This document shows, in pieces, positions 1 through 7,891 of a stretch of DNA of 12,052 nt (positions are counted from its first letter, which is position 1; every line of letters begins with the position of its first letter). A program made the position numbers and the translations under genes. Source of the stretch: CAWACC01 sp964390695 (GTDB lineage Bacteria > Chlamydiota > Chlamydiia > Chlamydiales > Parachlamydiaceae); NCBI GenBank assembly GCA_964390695.1, contig CAYMKI010000101.1:1-12052 (forward strand). The letters are read 5' to 3'. Under the pieces are notes generated by a model. The model was not told the DNA's origin and searched no databases. It worked only from the letters and a program-made list of their open reading frames with translations.

Positions 1-126
1 GTTTAATCCTCTATGGATTCCATAATGCACTGAATTGTCCATAGTTTTGCATTAGCCCCAGTAAAAAGGTTTTGTGGGAAAGGCATTCTTTTGTTAACAT
101 TTCTTTTATCTCAAACTTGATTTTCC

Positions 127-131
127 AGGAG
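127..131 (+). promoter_or_regulatory. Ribosome binding site that fixes the first gene's start
   Basis: AGGAG lies nine bases before the ATG at 141. The open frame extends upstream to an ATG at 72, but that start has no Shine-Dalgarno sequence, and its 23 extra residues would sit before a normal-looking short basic N-terminus and membrane anchor. The start at 141 is therefore preferred. Confidence 0.75.
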
Positions 132-140
132 TCTAATACG

Positions 141-2501
141 ATGTTAGCCTTTTTTCGTAAGTATCAGCACTACATCTATATAGCAATCACCATTGTGATT
201 GTTGTTTCCTTTTCCTTTTTTGGCACCTACAGTACCCTATCGAATAATGTTACACATGAACATACGGCTTTTACGGCTATAGATGGCTCCCAAATATCGA
301 ATGCCGAACTAGAACAGATGGCCTTATTTATCGGTACTGATGCCGAGGACAAGCTGCTCTTTGGAGGGATGTGGGGTCCGAACTTTTTGAACGATGGCGT
401 AATAAAAAATGACTTCTTCCAATCCGGACTTGCCGATATTTTAGCTACGGCTTATGCTGCCGATATCGAACCGGATTTGGTGGCCAGATCGGAAAAAGAA
501 AAAAGGCATACTCTCTATCAACATCCCCAAGCCAAATTTGTCAGCGTTGAAGCTGCTTGGAACTATCTGGCCCCTGATCTAAAGCGTCAGTATGAACAAA
601 TGCTGCTGACTACGGATCCCATCTCTGCCGAAGCGCTATATAACAGGATCCAGTTGTATTTGTCGGAAAAAAAGTTTCCAGCGCCCCTGGTTCGCCAAGT
701 CTTGTTGTACCAGCAGCAACAATATAGCTGGTTAAGTCCTGATCCTACGATAGAGCGCATGGATTTTTCCTTGTTTGGGTACCATACCGTCGATGACTGG
801 TTTGGCCCTCGATTTGTAAAACTGTTGGCGGAGTTTATCATCAATGCCTCCGTCATGGCTGAGCAGAAGGGGTATAAGGTCACAAAATCAGAAGCGTTGG
901 CAGATCTCCTATATAACTCGGAGACAAGCTATAAGCAGTTGCTGAACAGTCCTCATCTTGGCGTAGCAAATAGCTCGGAGTTTTTTAACGAACAGCTGCG
1001 CCGCATGCAGCTAAGCCAAAGCCAAGCTGCCGAGATCTGGAGAAAAGTTTTGTTATTCCGAAGATGGTTCAATGATGTGGGCAGCTCTGCTTTTGTCGAT
1101 CCTATAATGTTTGAAAAGTTCGACGAGGTCGCATCGGAAAAAGCCGTCGGCATGTTGTACCAGCTGCCGCCCGAATTTAGAATAGGCAGCTTTAATCAGC
1201 TGCAGCGCTTGGAGACCTACCTTGCGGCTGTTGGCAAGCAAGGCAACGGCACGGGATTAGCATTGCCAAAGTCTATCTATTCCGTGGAAGAAGTGGCTAA
1301 GAATACACCTGAACTGGTGCAGAAGAAATATCAGATAGAATACGCTAAAGTCGATAAGGCTTCGCTTCAAGCAAAAGTGGGTGTCAAAGAAACGTGGAAC
1401 TGGGAAGTCGAAGATGCTAATTGGGACAAGCTGCAAAAGCAATTTGCCTTTTTGGGCAATCAGCAGGCAGCTACACGCGCTGAGCGTTTTGTTATCCTAG
1501 ATGCATTAGATAGCAATTCAAGGGCTAAAGTCGATGCCTATGCCCGAAAGGCTATCGTAGACATGCATAGCGAATGGATAGATCAAGCTTTAAGCCAAGC
1601 CGATCTAACCCCCATTTCCTTAACATTGAATTTGAAAGGGCGTAATGCTGTCTTGCAAGGCTTGAAAAATCCCGAGGCCTTTATGAAGCTATTGGATGCC
1701 GCTAAGTTAGGCGAGCAGGATGAAGCCTTGTCGAAGTATACTTTTGACGGAGATGTCTACTATCGCCTGATCGTAAAAGAGAGAACCCCCAATTTGGAAA
1801 TCGCCAGCTTTAAGGATAGCATGCAATCGGGCATTTTGGATGAGCTGTTGAACAAACAATTGGAAGCTTACTATCTGTCCATACGTGAAAAACATGCAGC
1901 GGATTTTCAAAAAGAAGATCATACGTGGAAGCCCTTGGCTGAGGTCAAATCGAAGGTGGCGGAGTTATATTTTGCGACGACCTTGCAGGCTTTGCGTGAT
2001 CTCTATAGGTCTTTGAATAAAACCTCGGCGGATGTATTAGATGATATAGCCTCTACCTTGCGATTTTATCCTTATATGAAGACTTTCTTGGAAGGTGTAA
2101 AAAAAGATCCAGCTAAAATATCTGCTTTTGTGCAGCCAGCCAAAGGGATTGAAGCCACTAAAGAGCTGACACGCGGAAATGGTGTGGAAGAGCAGTGGAA
2201 GCTGATCATGCAGCCCTACGAAGCGGAAAGAGGCAGCGAGATGGAGGAAATCAACTTTGCCGAGGCCTTTAATATTCCTTTGGAGTCCTGGAGCGGCATT
2301 CATACCCCTCCTAACGGCAACTTATCCGTATTTTTCTTGAAATCCAAGGAATCTGTAAATGATACTGCAGCTTTAGACAAGAGAATATCAATGGCTAGAA
2401 GTCAATTGGCTGACGAAGCCAAACGCATTTTAATGAAGCAGACGGTGGAAGAAATCAAAGGCAAAGGTGCCATTTCTCTTTCAGATAGACATCTAGAATA
2501 G
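141..2501 (+). CDS. Membrane-anchored PpiD/SurA-like periplasmic folding factor
   Basis: Protein of 786 aa. A short N-terminus (MLAFFRKYQH) is followed by one hydrophobic segment at about residues 11-28, then a long soluble, charged, largely helical region, predicting a single inner-membrane anchor with the bulk in the periplasm. Just after the anchor, residues about 43-60 (TAFTAIDGSQISNAELEQM) resemble the start of the SurA/PpiD N-terminal chaperone domain, where a short beta strand, 'V/I-D/N-G' and 'I-S-x-x-E-x' recur. The order of anchor, SurA_N-like start and long helical body matches PpiD, although PpiD is usually near 620 aa. I cannot find a clear parvulin catalytic domain; the segment 'GDVYYRLIVKERTPNLE' is only weakly like a parvulin C-terminal strand. 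It may therefore be a chaperone without isomerase activity. It ends 24 bases before the next gene and is probably its operon partner. Membrane anchoring is well supported; family assignment is moderate. Confidence 0.6.
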   Translation: MLAFFRKYQHYIYIAITIVIVVSFSFFGTYSTLSNNVTHEHTAFTAIDGSQISNAELEQMALFIGTDAEDKLLFGGMWGPNFLNDGVIKNDFFQSGLADILATAYAADIEPDLVARSEKEKRHTLYQHPQAKFVSVEAAWNYLAPDLKRQYEQMLLTTDPISAEALYNRIQLYLSEKKFPAPLVRQVLLYQQQQYSWLSPDPTIERMDFSLFGYHTVDDWFGPRFVKLLAEFIINASVMAEQKGYKVTKSEALADLLYNSETSYKQLLNSPHLGVANSSEFFNEQLRRMQLSQSQAAEIWRKVLLFRRWFNDVGSSAFVDPIMFEKFDEVASEKAVGMLYQLPPEFRIGSFNQLQRLETYLAAVGKQGNGTGLALPKSIYSVEEVAKNTPELVQKKYQIEYAKVDKASLQAKVGVKETWNWEVEDANWDKLQKQFAFLGNQQAATRAERFVILDALDSNSRAKVDAYARKAIVDMHSEWIDQALSQADLTPISLTLNLKGRNAVLQGLKNPEAFMKLLDAAKLGEQDEALSKYTFDGDVYYRLIVKERTPNLEIASFKDSMQSGILDELLNKQLEAYYLSIREKHAADFQKEDHTWKPLAEVKSKVAELYFATTLQALRDLYRSLNKTSADVLDDIASTLRFYPYMKTFLEGVKKDPAKISAFVQPAKGIEATKELTRGNGVEEQWKLIMQPYEAERGSEMEEINFAEAFNIPLESWSGIHTPPNGNLSVFFLKSKESVNDTAALDKRISMARSQLADEAKRILMKQTVEEIKGKGAISLSDRHLE

Positions 2502-2525
2502 TTAAAAAGGGGCCAACGGAAAGCA

Positions 2526-3167
2526 ATGGATGAATTTGTACCTATTACCCCGGTGAATTTTTTTCAGTTTAAAATGGATTGCCATTATTCTGAAGAACCG
2601 TTGGCCAAGCTTCCACCGAAAAAGAGATCTAAGTATCTTCTGCCATCTCTAGCTGAACTTTGTCATGAAGACAGTTTTGCTGAGCTTTCTCTCGCTTGGT
2701 CTAAAGAAGGCGTGAATGTCCTGCTGGAAGTATTACAGCCCATGCGCAAGGTAAATTATCCGGAGATCTCTCGCGGCGATAGTTTGGAGCTTTTCTTTGA
2801 CACGCGGGATGTCAAGACTTCGGGTTTTGCTACCCGTTTTTGTCATCATTTCTTCTTTTTGCCTGAATCTGTCGAAGGTGTGCAAGCTGGGGAATTGACA
2901 CGCTTTCGCTCGGAAGATATGCATGAGCTATGCCAAAGCTCAGCCTTGCAGGTCAGTGTGCACAAGAAGAAAGACGGATATGGCCTGCATATCTTTATCC
3001 CCTCTATATGCCTGTTTGGCTATGATCCTGAGCAATTTGATCGCATGGGATTCACTTACAGGATCAACCGGGCAGATGGACCTCCCCAGCACTTTTGTGT
3101 GAGTTCCGATGATTATTCTTTAGAACAAAATCCTTCCCTTTGGAGTAGTTTGAGGTTGGTAAAATGA
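2526..3167 (+). CDS. Small protein with CBM9/DOMON-like beta-sandwich features
   Basis: Protein of 213 aa with no signal peptide or membrane segment, so probably cytoplasmic. Residues 85-95 (DSLELFFDTRD) match the 'gDslElffDt' core of carbohydrate-binding family 9-like domains. Near the C-terminus 'FTYRINRADG' (about 176-185) followed by 'QNPSLWSSLRLVK' matches the usual ending of that fold (a strand with N/D-x-A/D-G, then W...P..W..L.L). Those domains bind sugars or act as scaffolds, but no ligand can be read here. The gene starts 24 bases after the preceding one, with a purine-rich stretch (GGAAAG) before ATG, and its stop overlaps the gcvT start in ATGA. Such overlap implies translational coupling, so its amount is probably tied to that of the glycine cleavage enzymes. 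A role in that pathway is not established. It could equally be a lineage-specific hypothetical protein. Confidence 0.6.
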   Translation: MDEFVPITPVNFFQFKMDCHYSEEPLAKLPPKKRSKYLLPSLAELCHEDSFAELSLAWSKEGVNVLLEVLQPMRKVNYPEISRGDSLELFFDTRDVKTSGFATRFCHHFFFLPESVEGVQAGELTRFRSEDMHELCQSSALQVSVHKKKDGYGLHIFIPSICLFGYDPEQFDRMGFTYRINRADGPPQHFCVSSDDYSLEQNPSLWSSLRLVK

Positions 3168-4234
3168 AAACATGTTTATTTGAAAAGCACTGTGCCTTGG
3201 ATGCCAAGATGGTAGATTTTTGCGGCTGGGAAATGCCTGTGCAGTATGCTGGAGTTCTGCATGAACACCACGCTGTACGTGAAGCCGTAGGTATTTTTGA
3301 TGTATCGCATATGGGTAGAGTCCTTGTGAAAGGCCCCGGTGCAGAGAGCCTTTTAGATTTTCTCTCTACCAATACCCTTGCCGGCAAGCAAGATCACACA
3401 GCTACTTATACGGTCTGGCCTAATGCCCAAGGTGGAAGTGTGGACGATGTCATCGTCTATAAGAATCACTCCCAAGATTTTTTCGTGGTCGTGAATGCTT
3501 CCAATCGACAAAAAGACCTGCTTCACTTAAAACAGTATGCCAAAGATTACGATGTGCATATCGAGGACACCTTCGATTCCGAGGGAATTTTGGCCGTACA
3601 AGGTCCGCGCGCCAGCCAGCTTTTGCCTCTGATTTTTCCTATGGCCCAACCTGTGAAGCCTATGCGCATTCAAACCATAACTTATGGAGGGGTGCCAGTG
3701 ATTCTTTCAGGTACCGGATATACGGGATCCGGCGGATTTGAAATCTATGCCCCCAAGGCCATAATCACCGAGCTGTGGGATAAAATGCTTCTAGAAGGCA
3801 AACCATTAGGTATAGAGCCTATTGGTTTAGGCGCTAGGGATACTTTAAGATTGGAAAAGGGCTATGCTCTTTATGGGCATGAGCTGTCTGACCATATAGC
3901 CGCCACTGAAAGTGTGGCTGCGTGGACCGTGCATATGGATAAAAGCGATTTTTTAGGTAAAGCTCAGATGCAACGCTTGGAGCATTCGCCATCGAAGAGA
4001 GCCTCTTATGGAGTCGTTTTGCTTGAACCTGGAATAGCCAGAGAAGGATGCAAGATTTATGACAATGACCGCTGTATAGGCAATGTTACCTCTGGGGCTT
4101 TTGCGCCTGTCTTAAAACAAGCGGTGGCTTTGATCTTGGTCCAAGGCCAATACCATGCAGGAGATACCTTGCAAGTGGAAGTGCGCAATAAAAAGATCCC
4201 TGCGCAAATCGTTAAACTGCCGTTTTTAAAATAA
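3164..4234 (+). CDS. gcvT: Glycine cleavage T-protein (aminomethyltransferase)
   Basis: Protein of 356 aa, close to the usual family length of about 360. It takes the aminomethyl group from lipoyl-GcvH, passes the one-carbon unit to tetrahydrofolate as 5,10-methylene-THF and releases ammonia. Family signatures are in order: MVDFCGWEMPVQY (residues 16-28), the HHAVRE segment, FDVSHMG (45-51), the GGSVDDVIVY segment (about 90-99) holding the conserved Asp of the folate site, VVVNASNRQKD, LAVQGPRA, GYTGSGGFEIY, and GLGARDTLRLEKG (221-233). The C-terminal barrel region, with SGAFAPVLKQAVAL, is intact. The ATG overlaps the previous stop by four bases. gcvH follows after 10 bases. No glycine riboswitch can lie directly upstream because coding sequence fills that space, so control must act at the front of the operon or elsewhere. 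No truncation or missing motif is seen. Confidence 0.96.
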   Translation: MKTCLFEKHCALDAKMVDFCGWEMPVQYAGVLHEHHAVREAVGIFDVSHMGRVLVKGPGAESLLDFLSTNTLAGKQDHTATYTVWPNAQGGSVDDVIVYKNHSQDFFVVVNASNRQKDLLHLKQYAKDYDVHIEDTFDSEGILAVQGPRASQLLPLIFPMAQPVKPMRIQTITYGGVPVILSGTGYTGSGGFEIYAPKAIITELWDKMLLEGKPLGIEPIGLGARDTLRLEKGYALYGHELSDHIAATESVAAWTVHMDKSDFLGKAQMQRLEHSPSKRASYGVVLLEPGIAREGCKIYDNDRCIGNVTSGAFAPVLKQAVALILVQGQYHAGDTLQVEVRNKKIPAQIVKLPFLK

Positions 4235-4244
4235 TGAGGATAAT

Positions 4245-4610
4245 ATGAAATATTCTGAATCACATGAATGGATTAAAGTGTCTCAAGGCATTGGTACCGT
4301 AGGCGTATCCGATCACGCCCAGCATGAACTAGGAGATATCGTCTATGTGGAATTGCCGAAAATCGGCAAACAGGTGAAAGCCGGCGAAGAGGTGGCTGTG
4401 TTAGAGTCTACTAAAGCTGCTGCTGATGTCTACTCTCCCGTTTCGGGAACAATTTGCGAGGTCAACCCGACTCTGGCGCAGGCTTCGGAAAAAGTGAACC
4501 AGTTTCCGGAAACAGAAGGCTGGTTATTTAAAATACAACTGGATGATCCGAATGAGTTGAATCGTCTGCTTACTTCCGATGCTTATCACGCTAAGCTGTC
4601 TAAAAAATAA
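4245..4610 (+). CDS. gcvH: Glycine cleavage H-protein (lipoyl carrier)
   Basis: Protein of 121 aa, slightly shorter than the typical 125-130. It carries the lipoyl arm that shuttles the aminomethyl intermediate from the P-protein to the T-protein and is then reoxidised by the L-protein. The diagnostic N-terminus is present (YSESHEWI, then GTVGVSDHAQ..LGDIVYVELP). Lys57 in ESTKAAADVYSPVSG is the lipoylation site; many homologues have ESVKA here, so Thr56 is a mild variation. The ending EGWLFKI also fits the family. GAGG in 'aatgaggataatatg' gives a good ribosome binding site. It sits between gcvT and gcvPA, in the usual order. Chlamydiaceae are known to keep GcvH without the whole pathway, but here the catalytic partners are present. 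Confidence 0.96.
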   Translation: MKYSESHEWIKVSQGIGTVGVSDHAQHELGDIVYVELPKIGKQVKAGEEVAVLESTKAAADVYSPVSGTICEVNPTLAQASEKVNQFPETEGWLFKIQLDDPNELNRLLTSDAYHAKLSKK

Positions 4611-4627
4611 TTGAGAGCAAACACGCT

Positions 4628-5962
4628 ATGGACTTTATCTCCAACAAACAATCTCAAGTCGATGAGATGCTGAAGTTTTTAGAGATCAATAGTATCGATG
4701 ATCTCTTTAAAGTTATCCCTGAAAAGCTGAAAGTGCTGCCTATTTCCTATGACGATGGGCTGAGCGAAATGGAAGGGATGCAAAAAATGGAGCAGCTCGC
4801 CCAAAAAAACACCTTTCCGCAATTTGACAACTATTTGGGTGCTGGATCCTATGAGCATCACATTCCGGCTTTGGTCAACGCCATCTGCAGTAAATCGGAA
4901 TTCCTGACTTCCTACACGCCTTATCAAGCCGAAGCTTCACAGGGTATGTTGCAGATAATTTTTGAATTCCAATCCGCTATTTGCGCCTTAACTGGGATGG
5001 ATGTCTCCAATGCCTCAGTGTACGATGGAGCATCAGCCTGTGCAGAGGCGGCGCTCATGGCATTGAGGGTATCTCCTAGTAGGCATAAAATATTGGTAGC
5101 TGAAACGCTGCATCCGGCCTATCAACAAGTGGTCAAGCAATACCTTAGCAGCCATGCGGTTGAAATCGTGCACATGCCATGCCATGCGCAAGGTCTATTG
5201 GATCAAGAAAGCAGCCTAGCTTTGGTTGATGAGCAAACGGCTGCCGTCATCGTGCAGAACCCCAACTTCTTTGGCGCTGTAGAGGATATAAAATCGTTCA
5301 TAGCTAATATCAAAAGCCGCGGAGCTCTGGCTATTCTCTGTGCCAATCCTTTGGCGTATGGACTCTTGGCTTCAGCCGGAGAGCTAGGAGCTGATATTGC
5401 CGTGGGAGATTGCCAGCCTTTGGGATTGCCTATGCAGTTTGGCGGCCCCTATGCCGGCTATATGGCTTGCCGTCAAGAATGGGTGCGGCAGATGCCTGGA
5501 CGCATAGTCGGTGAGACTATAGATATACAGGGGCGGCGAGGGTTTGTGCTGACGCTGCAAGCTCGGGAGCAGCATATCCGCAGGGAGAAGGCGACATCGA
5601 ACATCTGTACTAATCAGGCTTTGGCAGCCCTAGCTTCCTTGGTAGCTATTTTGTGGTATGGAAAGCAAGGCTTGTATCGACTGGCCTTGACCAATTATCA
5701 AAGAGCCGCTTATCTGCGCAGTCATCTGCAGGCTTTGCCAAATATTTCGATCAGTGATGTGCCGCGATTCAATGAGTTTGTGATAGATTTCAAGCGACCT
5801 TTAGAGCCTATCATCCAAAAGTTCAGGTCTGCGGGTATTGAACCGGGCTTGCCTTTGAGTCGATTTTATGCACATCTTCCCCACAGCTTGCTGGTGGCGG
5901 TAACGGAAACTAAATCAAAATCTCAGCTAGATAAATACATTCAAATCGCGGCGAATTTATGA
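4628..5962 (+). CDS. gcvPA: Glycine dehydrogenase (decarboxylating), subunit 1
   Basis: Protein of 444 aa, the normal size for the A half of the two-subunit P-protein. With GcvPB it forms the PLP enzyme that decarboxylates glycine and loads the aminomethyl group onto lipoyl-GcvH. Signatures include the N-terminal SIDDLFKVIPE region, FDNYLGAGSYEHHIP (66-80), TPYQAEASQGMLQ (87-99), DGASACAEAALMA, VIVQNPNFFGAVED, QPLGLPMQFGGPYAGYMA and the TLQAREQHIRREKATSNICTNQAL stretch. The PLP lysine belongs to the B subunit, so its absence here is expected. The gene begins 17 bases after gcvH with a modest GAG ribosome binding site, and its last codon overlaps gcvPB in ATGA. Splitting the P-protein in two is a native arrangement in many bacteria and archaea, not a broken E. 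coli-type gcvP. Confidence 0.95.
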   Translation: MDFISNKQSQVDEMLKFLEINSIDDLFKVIPEKLKVLPISYDDGLSEMEGMQKMEQLAQKNTFPQFDNYLGAGSYEHHIPALVNAICSKSEFLTSYTPYQAEASQGMLQIIFEFQSAICALTGMDVSNASVYDGASACAEAALMALRVSPSRHKILVAETLHPAYQQVVKQYLSSHAVEIVHMPCHAQGLLDQESSLALVDEQTAAVIVQNPNFFGAVEDIKSFIANIKSRGALAILCANPLAYGLLASAGELGADIAVGDCQPLGLPMQFGGPYAGYMACRQEWVRQMPGRIVGETIDIQGRRGFVLTLQAREQHIRREKATSNICTNQALAALASLVAILWYGKQGLYRLALTNYQRAAYLRSHLQALPNISISDVPRFNEFVIDFKRPLEPIIQKFRSAGIEPGLPLSRFYAHLPHSLLVAVTETKSKSQLDKYIQIAANL

Positions 5963-7431
5963 GCAATACTATATTTGAAAAAAGCCAGGCGGGACAGCAC
6001 GCTTACAGCTTGCCAAAAGACAATGCTGAATTTCAATGTTTTCAGCCTCCGGAGAACCTTTTGCGAAAGGAAGCACTGCCTCTGCCCGAGGTCTCTGAAA
6101 TGAATTTGACCCGCCATTTTAGCCAGCTGGCGCATAAAAATGTGGGTATTGATAATCTCTTTTATCCCTTGGGCAGCTGCACCATGAAGCTTAATCCCAG
6201 AGTAAATGAATGGGCTGCGCAGCTGACAGGTTTTACCAGGACGCATCCATATGCTCCGGAAGAGACGGTACAGGGTAGTTTAAGCCTTATTCACGATCTG
6301 ATATCGAAATTATGCGAGATTAGCGGCATGACAGCCGGGACCCTTGTCCCTAACGCAGGGGCACAAGGGGAATTTGTAGGCATAAAGATGATAGCCGCCT
6401 ATCACCGCCAGCGTGACGATTTGCAAAGGACCGAAGTGCTCATCCCCGATAATGCGCATGGCACCAATCCCGCTACTGCGGCTATGGTGGGCTACAAAGT
6501 GATTACCATCAAAAGTGATGCCTCGGGAGATATCAGTATGGAGGATCTCAAGCAGCACCTTTCAAATAAAACCGCTGCGCTTATGCTGACCAATCCCAAT
6601 ACACTCGGGCTGTTCAGCTCGCGCATTACCGAAATCACCGATTTGATACATAAGTGTGGTGGTTTGTTGTATTATGATGGGGCTAATTTGAATCCTTTAT
6701 TGAACATCGCTAGACCCGGCGACATGGGTTTTGACGTCATGCATATCAATTTACACAAAACCTTTTCCACTCCGCATGGAGGCGGCGGTCCAGGTTCGGG
6801 GCCTGTTTTGTGCAATGATAAGCTCAAGAGCTTTCTTCCTGTTCCCTGTGTAGAAAAGCTAGGGGATAGATTTCGCGTGCTATGGGATTGTGACGATTCC
6901 ATAGGCCAAGTGGCCTCTTTTTATGGAAATTTCGGGATATACTTGCGGGCATATTTATATACGATTTTGCATGGCCACTATGGCCTCCAAAAGGTTGCGG
7001 AGATGGCAGTGCTCAATGCCAATTACCTGAAGAAAAAGATCAGCGAGTTGCTCACTGTGCCTTATGCTCAGCCCTGCATGCATGAATTCGTCGTCCAGGC
7101 GGACAACTTCTTGTCGCTCGGAATACGTGCTTTGGATATTGCTAAGAGGCTTTTAGACTTCGGCGTTTATGCGCCTACGGTGTATTTTCCTTTGATTATT
7201 AAAGAATGCATGTTGATCGAGCCCACGGAATGTGAATCGAAAGATACCCTTGATGCTTTTGTGGAGATATTGAGAACGATAGTTAAAGAGATCCAGGCGG
7301 ACCCTGCCTTTGTCAAAGCCGCCCCGCATCAGCAGGTCGTGCATCGGCTGGATGACACCTATGCCGCTAAACATCCCATTTTGAAACACGCCGTGACAGA
7401 TTCAAGCTTAACTGGTAAGGCCAGCACATAA
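5959..7431 (+). CDS. gcvPB: Glycine dehydrogenase (decarboxylating), subunit 2
   Basis: Protein of 490 aa, the usual length for the B half of the P-protein. It holds the PLP site: Lys267 in MHINLHKTFSTPHGGGGPGSGP is the expected Schiff-base lysine, with the glycine-rich loop following it. Other family segments are LFYPLGSCTMKLNPR, GTLVPNAGAQGEF, IPDNAHGTNPATAAM, TNPNTLGLF, YYDGANLNPLL, and near the C-terminus YAPTVYFPLIIKECMLIEPTE. Its start overlaps gcvPA by four bases, consistent with coupled 1:1 synthesis. It is the last gene of the operon; an inverted repeat begins four bases after its stop. No L-protein gene follows, so that subunit must come from elsewhere, probably shared with 2-oxoacid dehydrogenases. 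No defect is seen. Confidence 0.96.
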   Translation: MSNTIFEKSQAGQHAYSLPKDNAEFQCFQPPENLLRKEALPLPEVSEMNLTRHFSQLAHKNVGIDNLFYPLGSCTMKLNPRVNEWAAQLTGFTRTHPYAPEETVQGSLSLIHDLISKLCEISGMTAGTLVPNAGAQGEFVGIKMIAAYHRQRDDLQRTEVLIPDNAHGTNPATAAMVGYKVITIKSDASGDISMEDLKQHLSNKTAALMLTNPNTLGLFSSRITEITDLIHKCGGLLYYDGANLNPLLNIARPGDMGFDVMHINLHKTFSTPHGGGGPGSGPVLCNDKLKSFLPVPCVEKLGDRFRVLWDCDDSIGQVASFYGNFGIYLRAYLYTILHGHYGLQKVAEMAVLNANYLKKKISELLTVPYAQPCMHEFVVQADNFLSLGIRALDIAKRLLDFGVYAPTVYFPLIIKECMLIEPTECESKDTLDAFVEILRTIVKEIQADPAFVKAAPHQQVVHRLDDTYAAKHPILKHAVTDSSLTGKAST

Positions 7432-7434
7432 TAT

Positions 7435-7530
7435 AAACCACATAGCTCACAGAGAGCACAGAGGGGATTTAAACTGCAAGCCTGAATTGTATTCATTGAG
7501 TTTTGCCTCCTTTGTGTTCTTTGTGGTTCC
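7435..7530. repeat. Imperfect inverted repeat of the CACAGAGNNCACAGAGG type
   Basis: The left arm (7435-7467, core ACCACATAGCTCACAGAG then AGCACAGAGGGG) and the right arm (7505-7530, CCTCCTTTGTGTTC then TTTGTGGTTCC) are imperfect reverse complements around a loop of about 37 bases; the left arm has a few extra bases after ACCACA. I recall 'accacagag-acacagagg' sequences as recurrent intergenic repeats in unrelated bacteria, but cannot confirm it here. It starts four bases after the gcvPB stop, so it could shape the 3' end of the operon mRNA. No T tract follows, so it is not a standard intrinsic terminator. Confidence 0.6.
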
Positions 7531-7805
7531 TTAGATTTCTGACTTTATAGCGCAATGAAAAGTGACAGGGAGTTTTAGAGTAGATCCAAAAGCCGCAAAA
7601 AATGATAATGCGTATCTGTTGCCGTATACGGATTTATCTCATGAGCTATGGTTTCCACTGGTTCATGCCAGTGGCTACATGCTTTTGTTGCTAAAGCGGC
7701 TTACAAACGTGTGATTTTTTACCTAAAAAAAGAATCAAAATCATCACTTCAAATCTGGGTAGATACGTGCCAAATCTTGAGCCTGTATTATTTGTATTTA
7801 TCTTG
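7531..7805. other. Non-coding stretch with small palindromes and array-like sequence
   Basis: No convincing gene. It holds a 10-bp palindrome CCGTATACGG (7622-7631) and a 7-bp stem hairpin CCACTGG-TTCATG-CCAGTGG (7655-7674). Around 7775-7800 the text 'gccaaatcttgagcctgta' resembles 'gccaaaccttaagcctcta', which follows the intact F-box genes further right. That suggests this is the decayed left end of the F-box array. A short 'tttatagcg' near 7544-7552 also recurs just before the F-box gene at 8600. Confidence 0.4.
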
Positions 7806-7848
7806 TACTACCCTATCACCAGCCCTTTGGGCTGATGATAGGGTAGTA
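7806..7848. repeat. 43-nt near-perfect hairpin, spacer element of the F-box array
   Basis: The arms TACTACCCTATCA (7806-7818) and TGATAGGGTAGTA (7836-7848) are exact complements. Inside, CAGCCC (7820-7825) pairs with GGGCTG (7829-7834) around a TTT loop, with a single C/A mismatch (7819/7835), giving 19 pairs. The inner CAGCCCTTTGGGCTG core recurs at 9916-9930 and 11563-11577, where the outer arms have decayed. There is no following T run, so it is more like a REP-type palindrome than a terminator. Confidence 0.8.
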
Positions 7849-7862
7849 AAGATAGGTAGCCC

Positions 7863-7891
7863 TTTAGACTGTAACTATTGAAATTTACTAT
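7863..7891 (+). promoter_or_regulatory. Candidate sigma70-type promoter, copy 1 (before the remnant)
   Basis: TTTAGA (7863-7868), a 17-base spacer and TACTAT (7886-7891), each matching four of six consensus bases. The same arrangement recurs at 9959-9987 and 11606-11634, upstream of the intact array genes. Here the -10 box abuts the deletion junction, so the promoter would now sit directly on the C-terminal remnant. Confidence 0.3.

Noticed and set aside
72..140. Upstream ATG extending the first gene by 23 codons
   Set aside because: No Shine-Dalgarno sequence lies before it, while AGGAG stands at the right distance before the ATG at 141, which also gives a normal N-terminal anchor.
1..140. 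Promoter for the operon
   Set aside because: TTGTTA at 91-96 and TTGCAT at 47-52 have no acceptable -10 box at 16-18 bases. The real promoter may lie left of the window.
3100..3170. Glycine riboswitch ahead of gcvT
   Set aside because: The bases before gcvT are coding sequence of the preceding gene, with which it overlaps, and no such structure is evident in the 140 bases before the first gene.
4628..7431. gcvPA and gcvPB as a frameshifted single gcvP gene
   Set aside because: Each half has the length and ends of the native two-subunit form, and the four-base ATGA overlap is a regular coupling junction.
7648..7881. Open frame of 77 codons on the + strand before the F-box remnant
   Set aside because: It runs through the CCACTGG hairpin, the 43-nt hairpin and the candidate promoter, has no ribosome binding site, and resembles no protein I know. 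Its bases match non-coding spacer in the other units.
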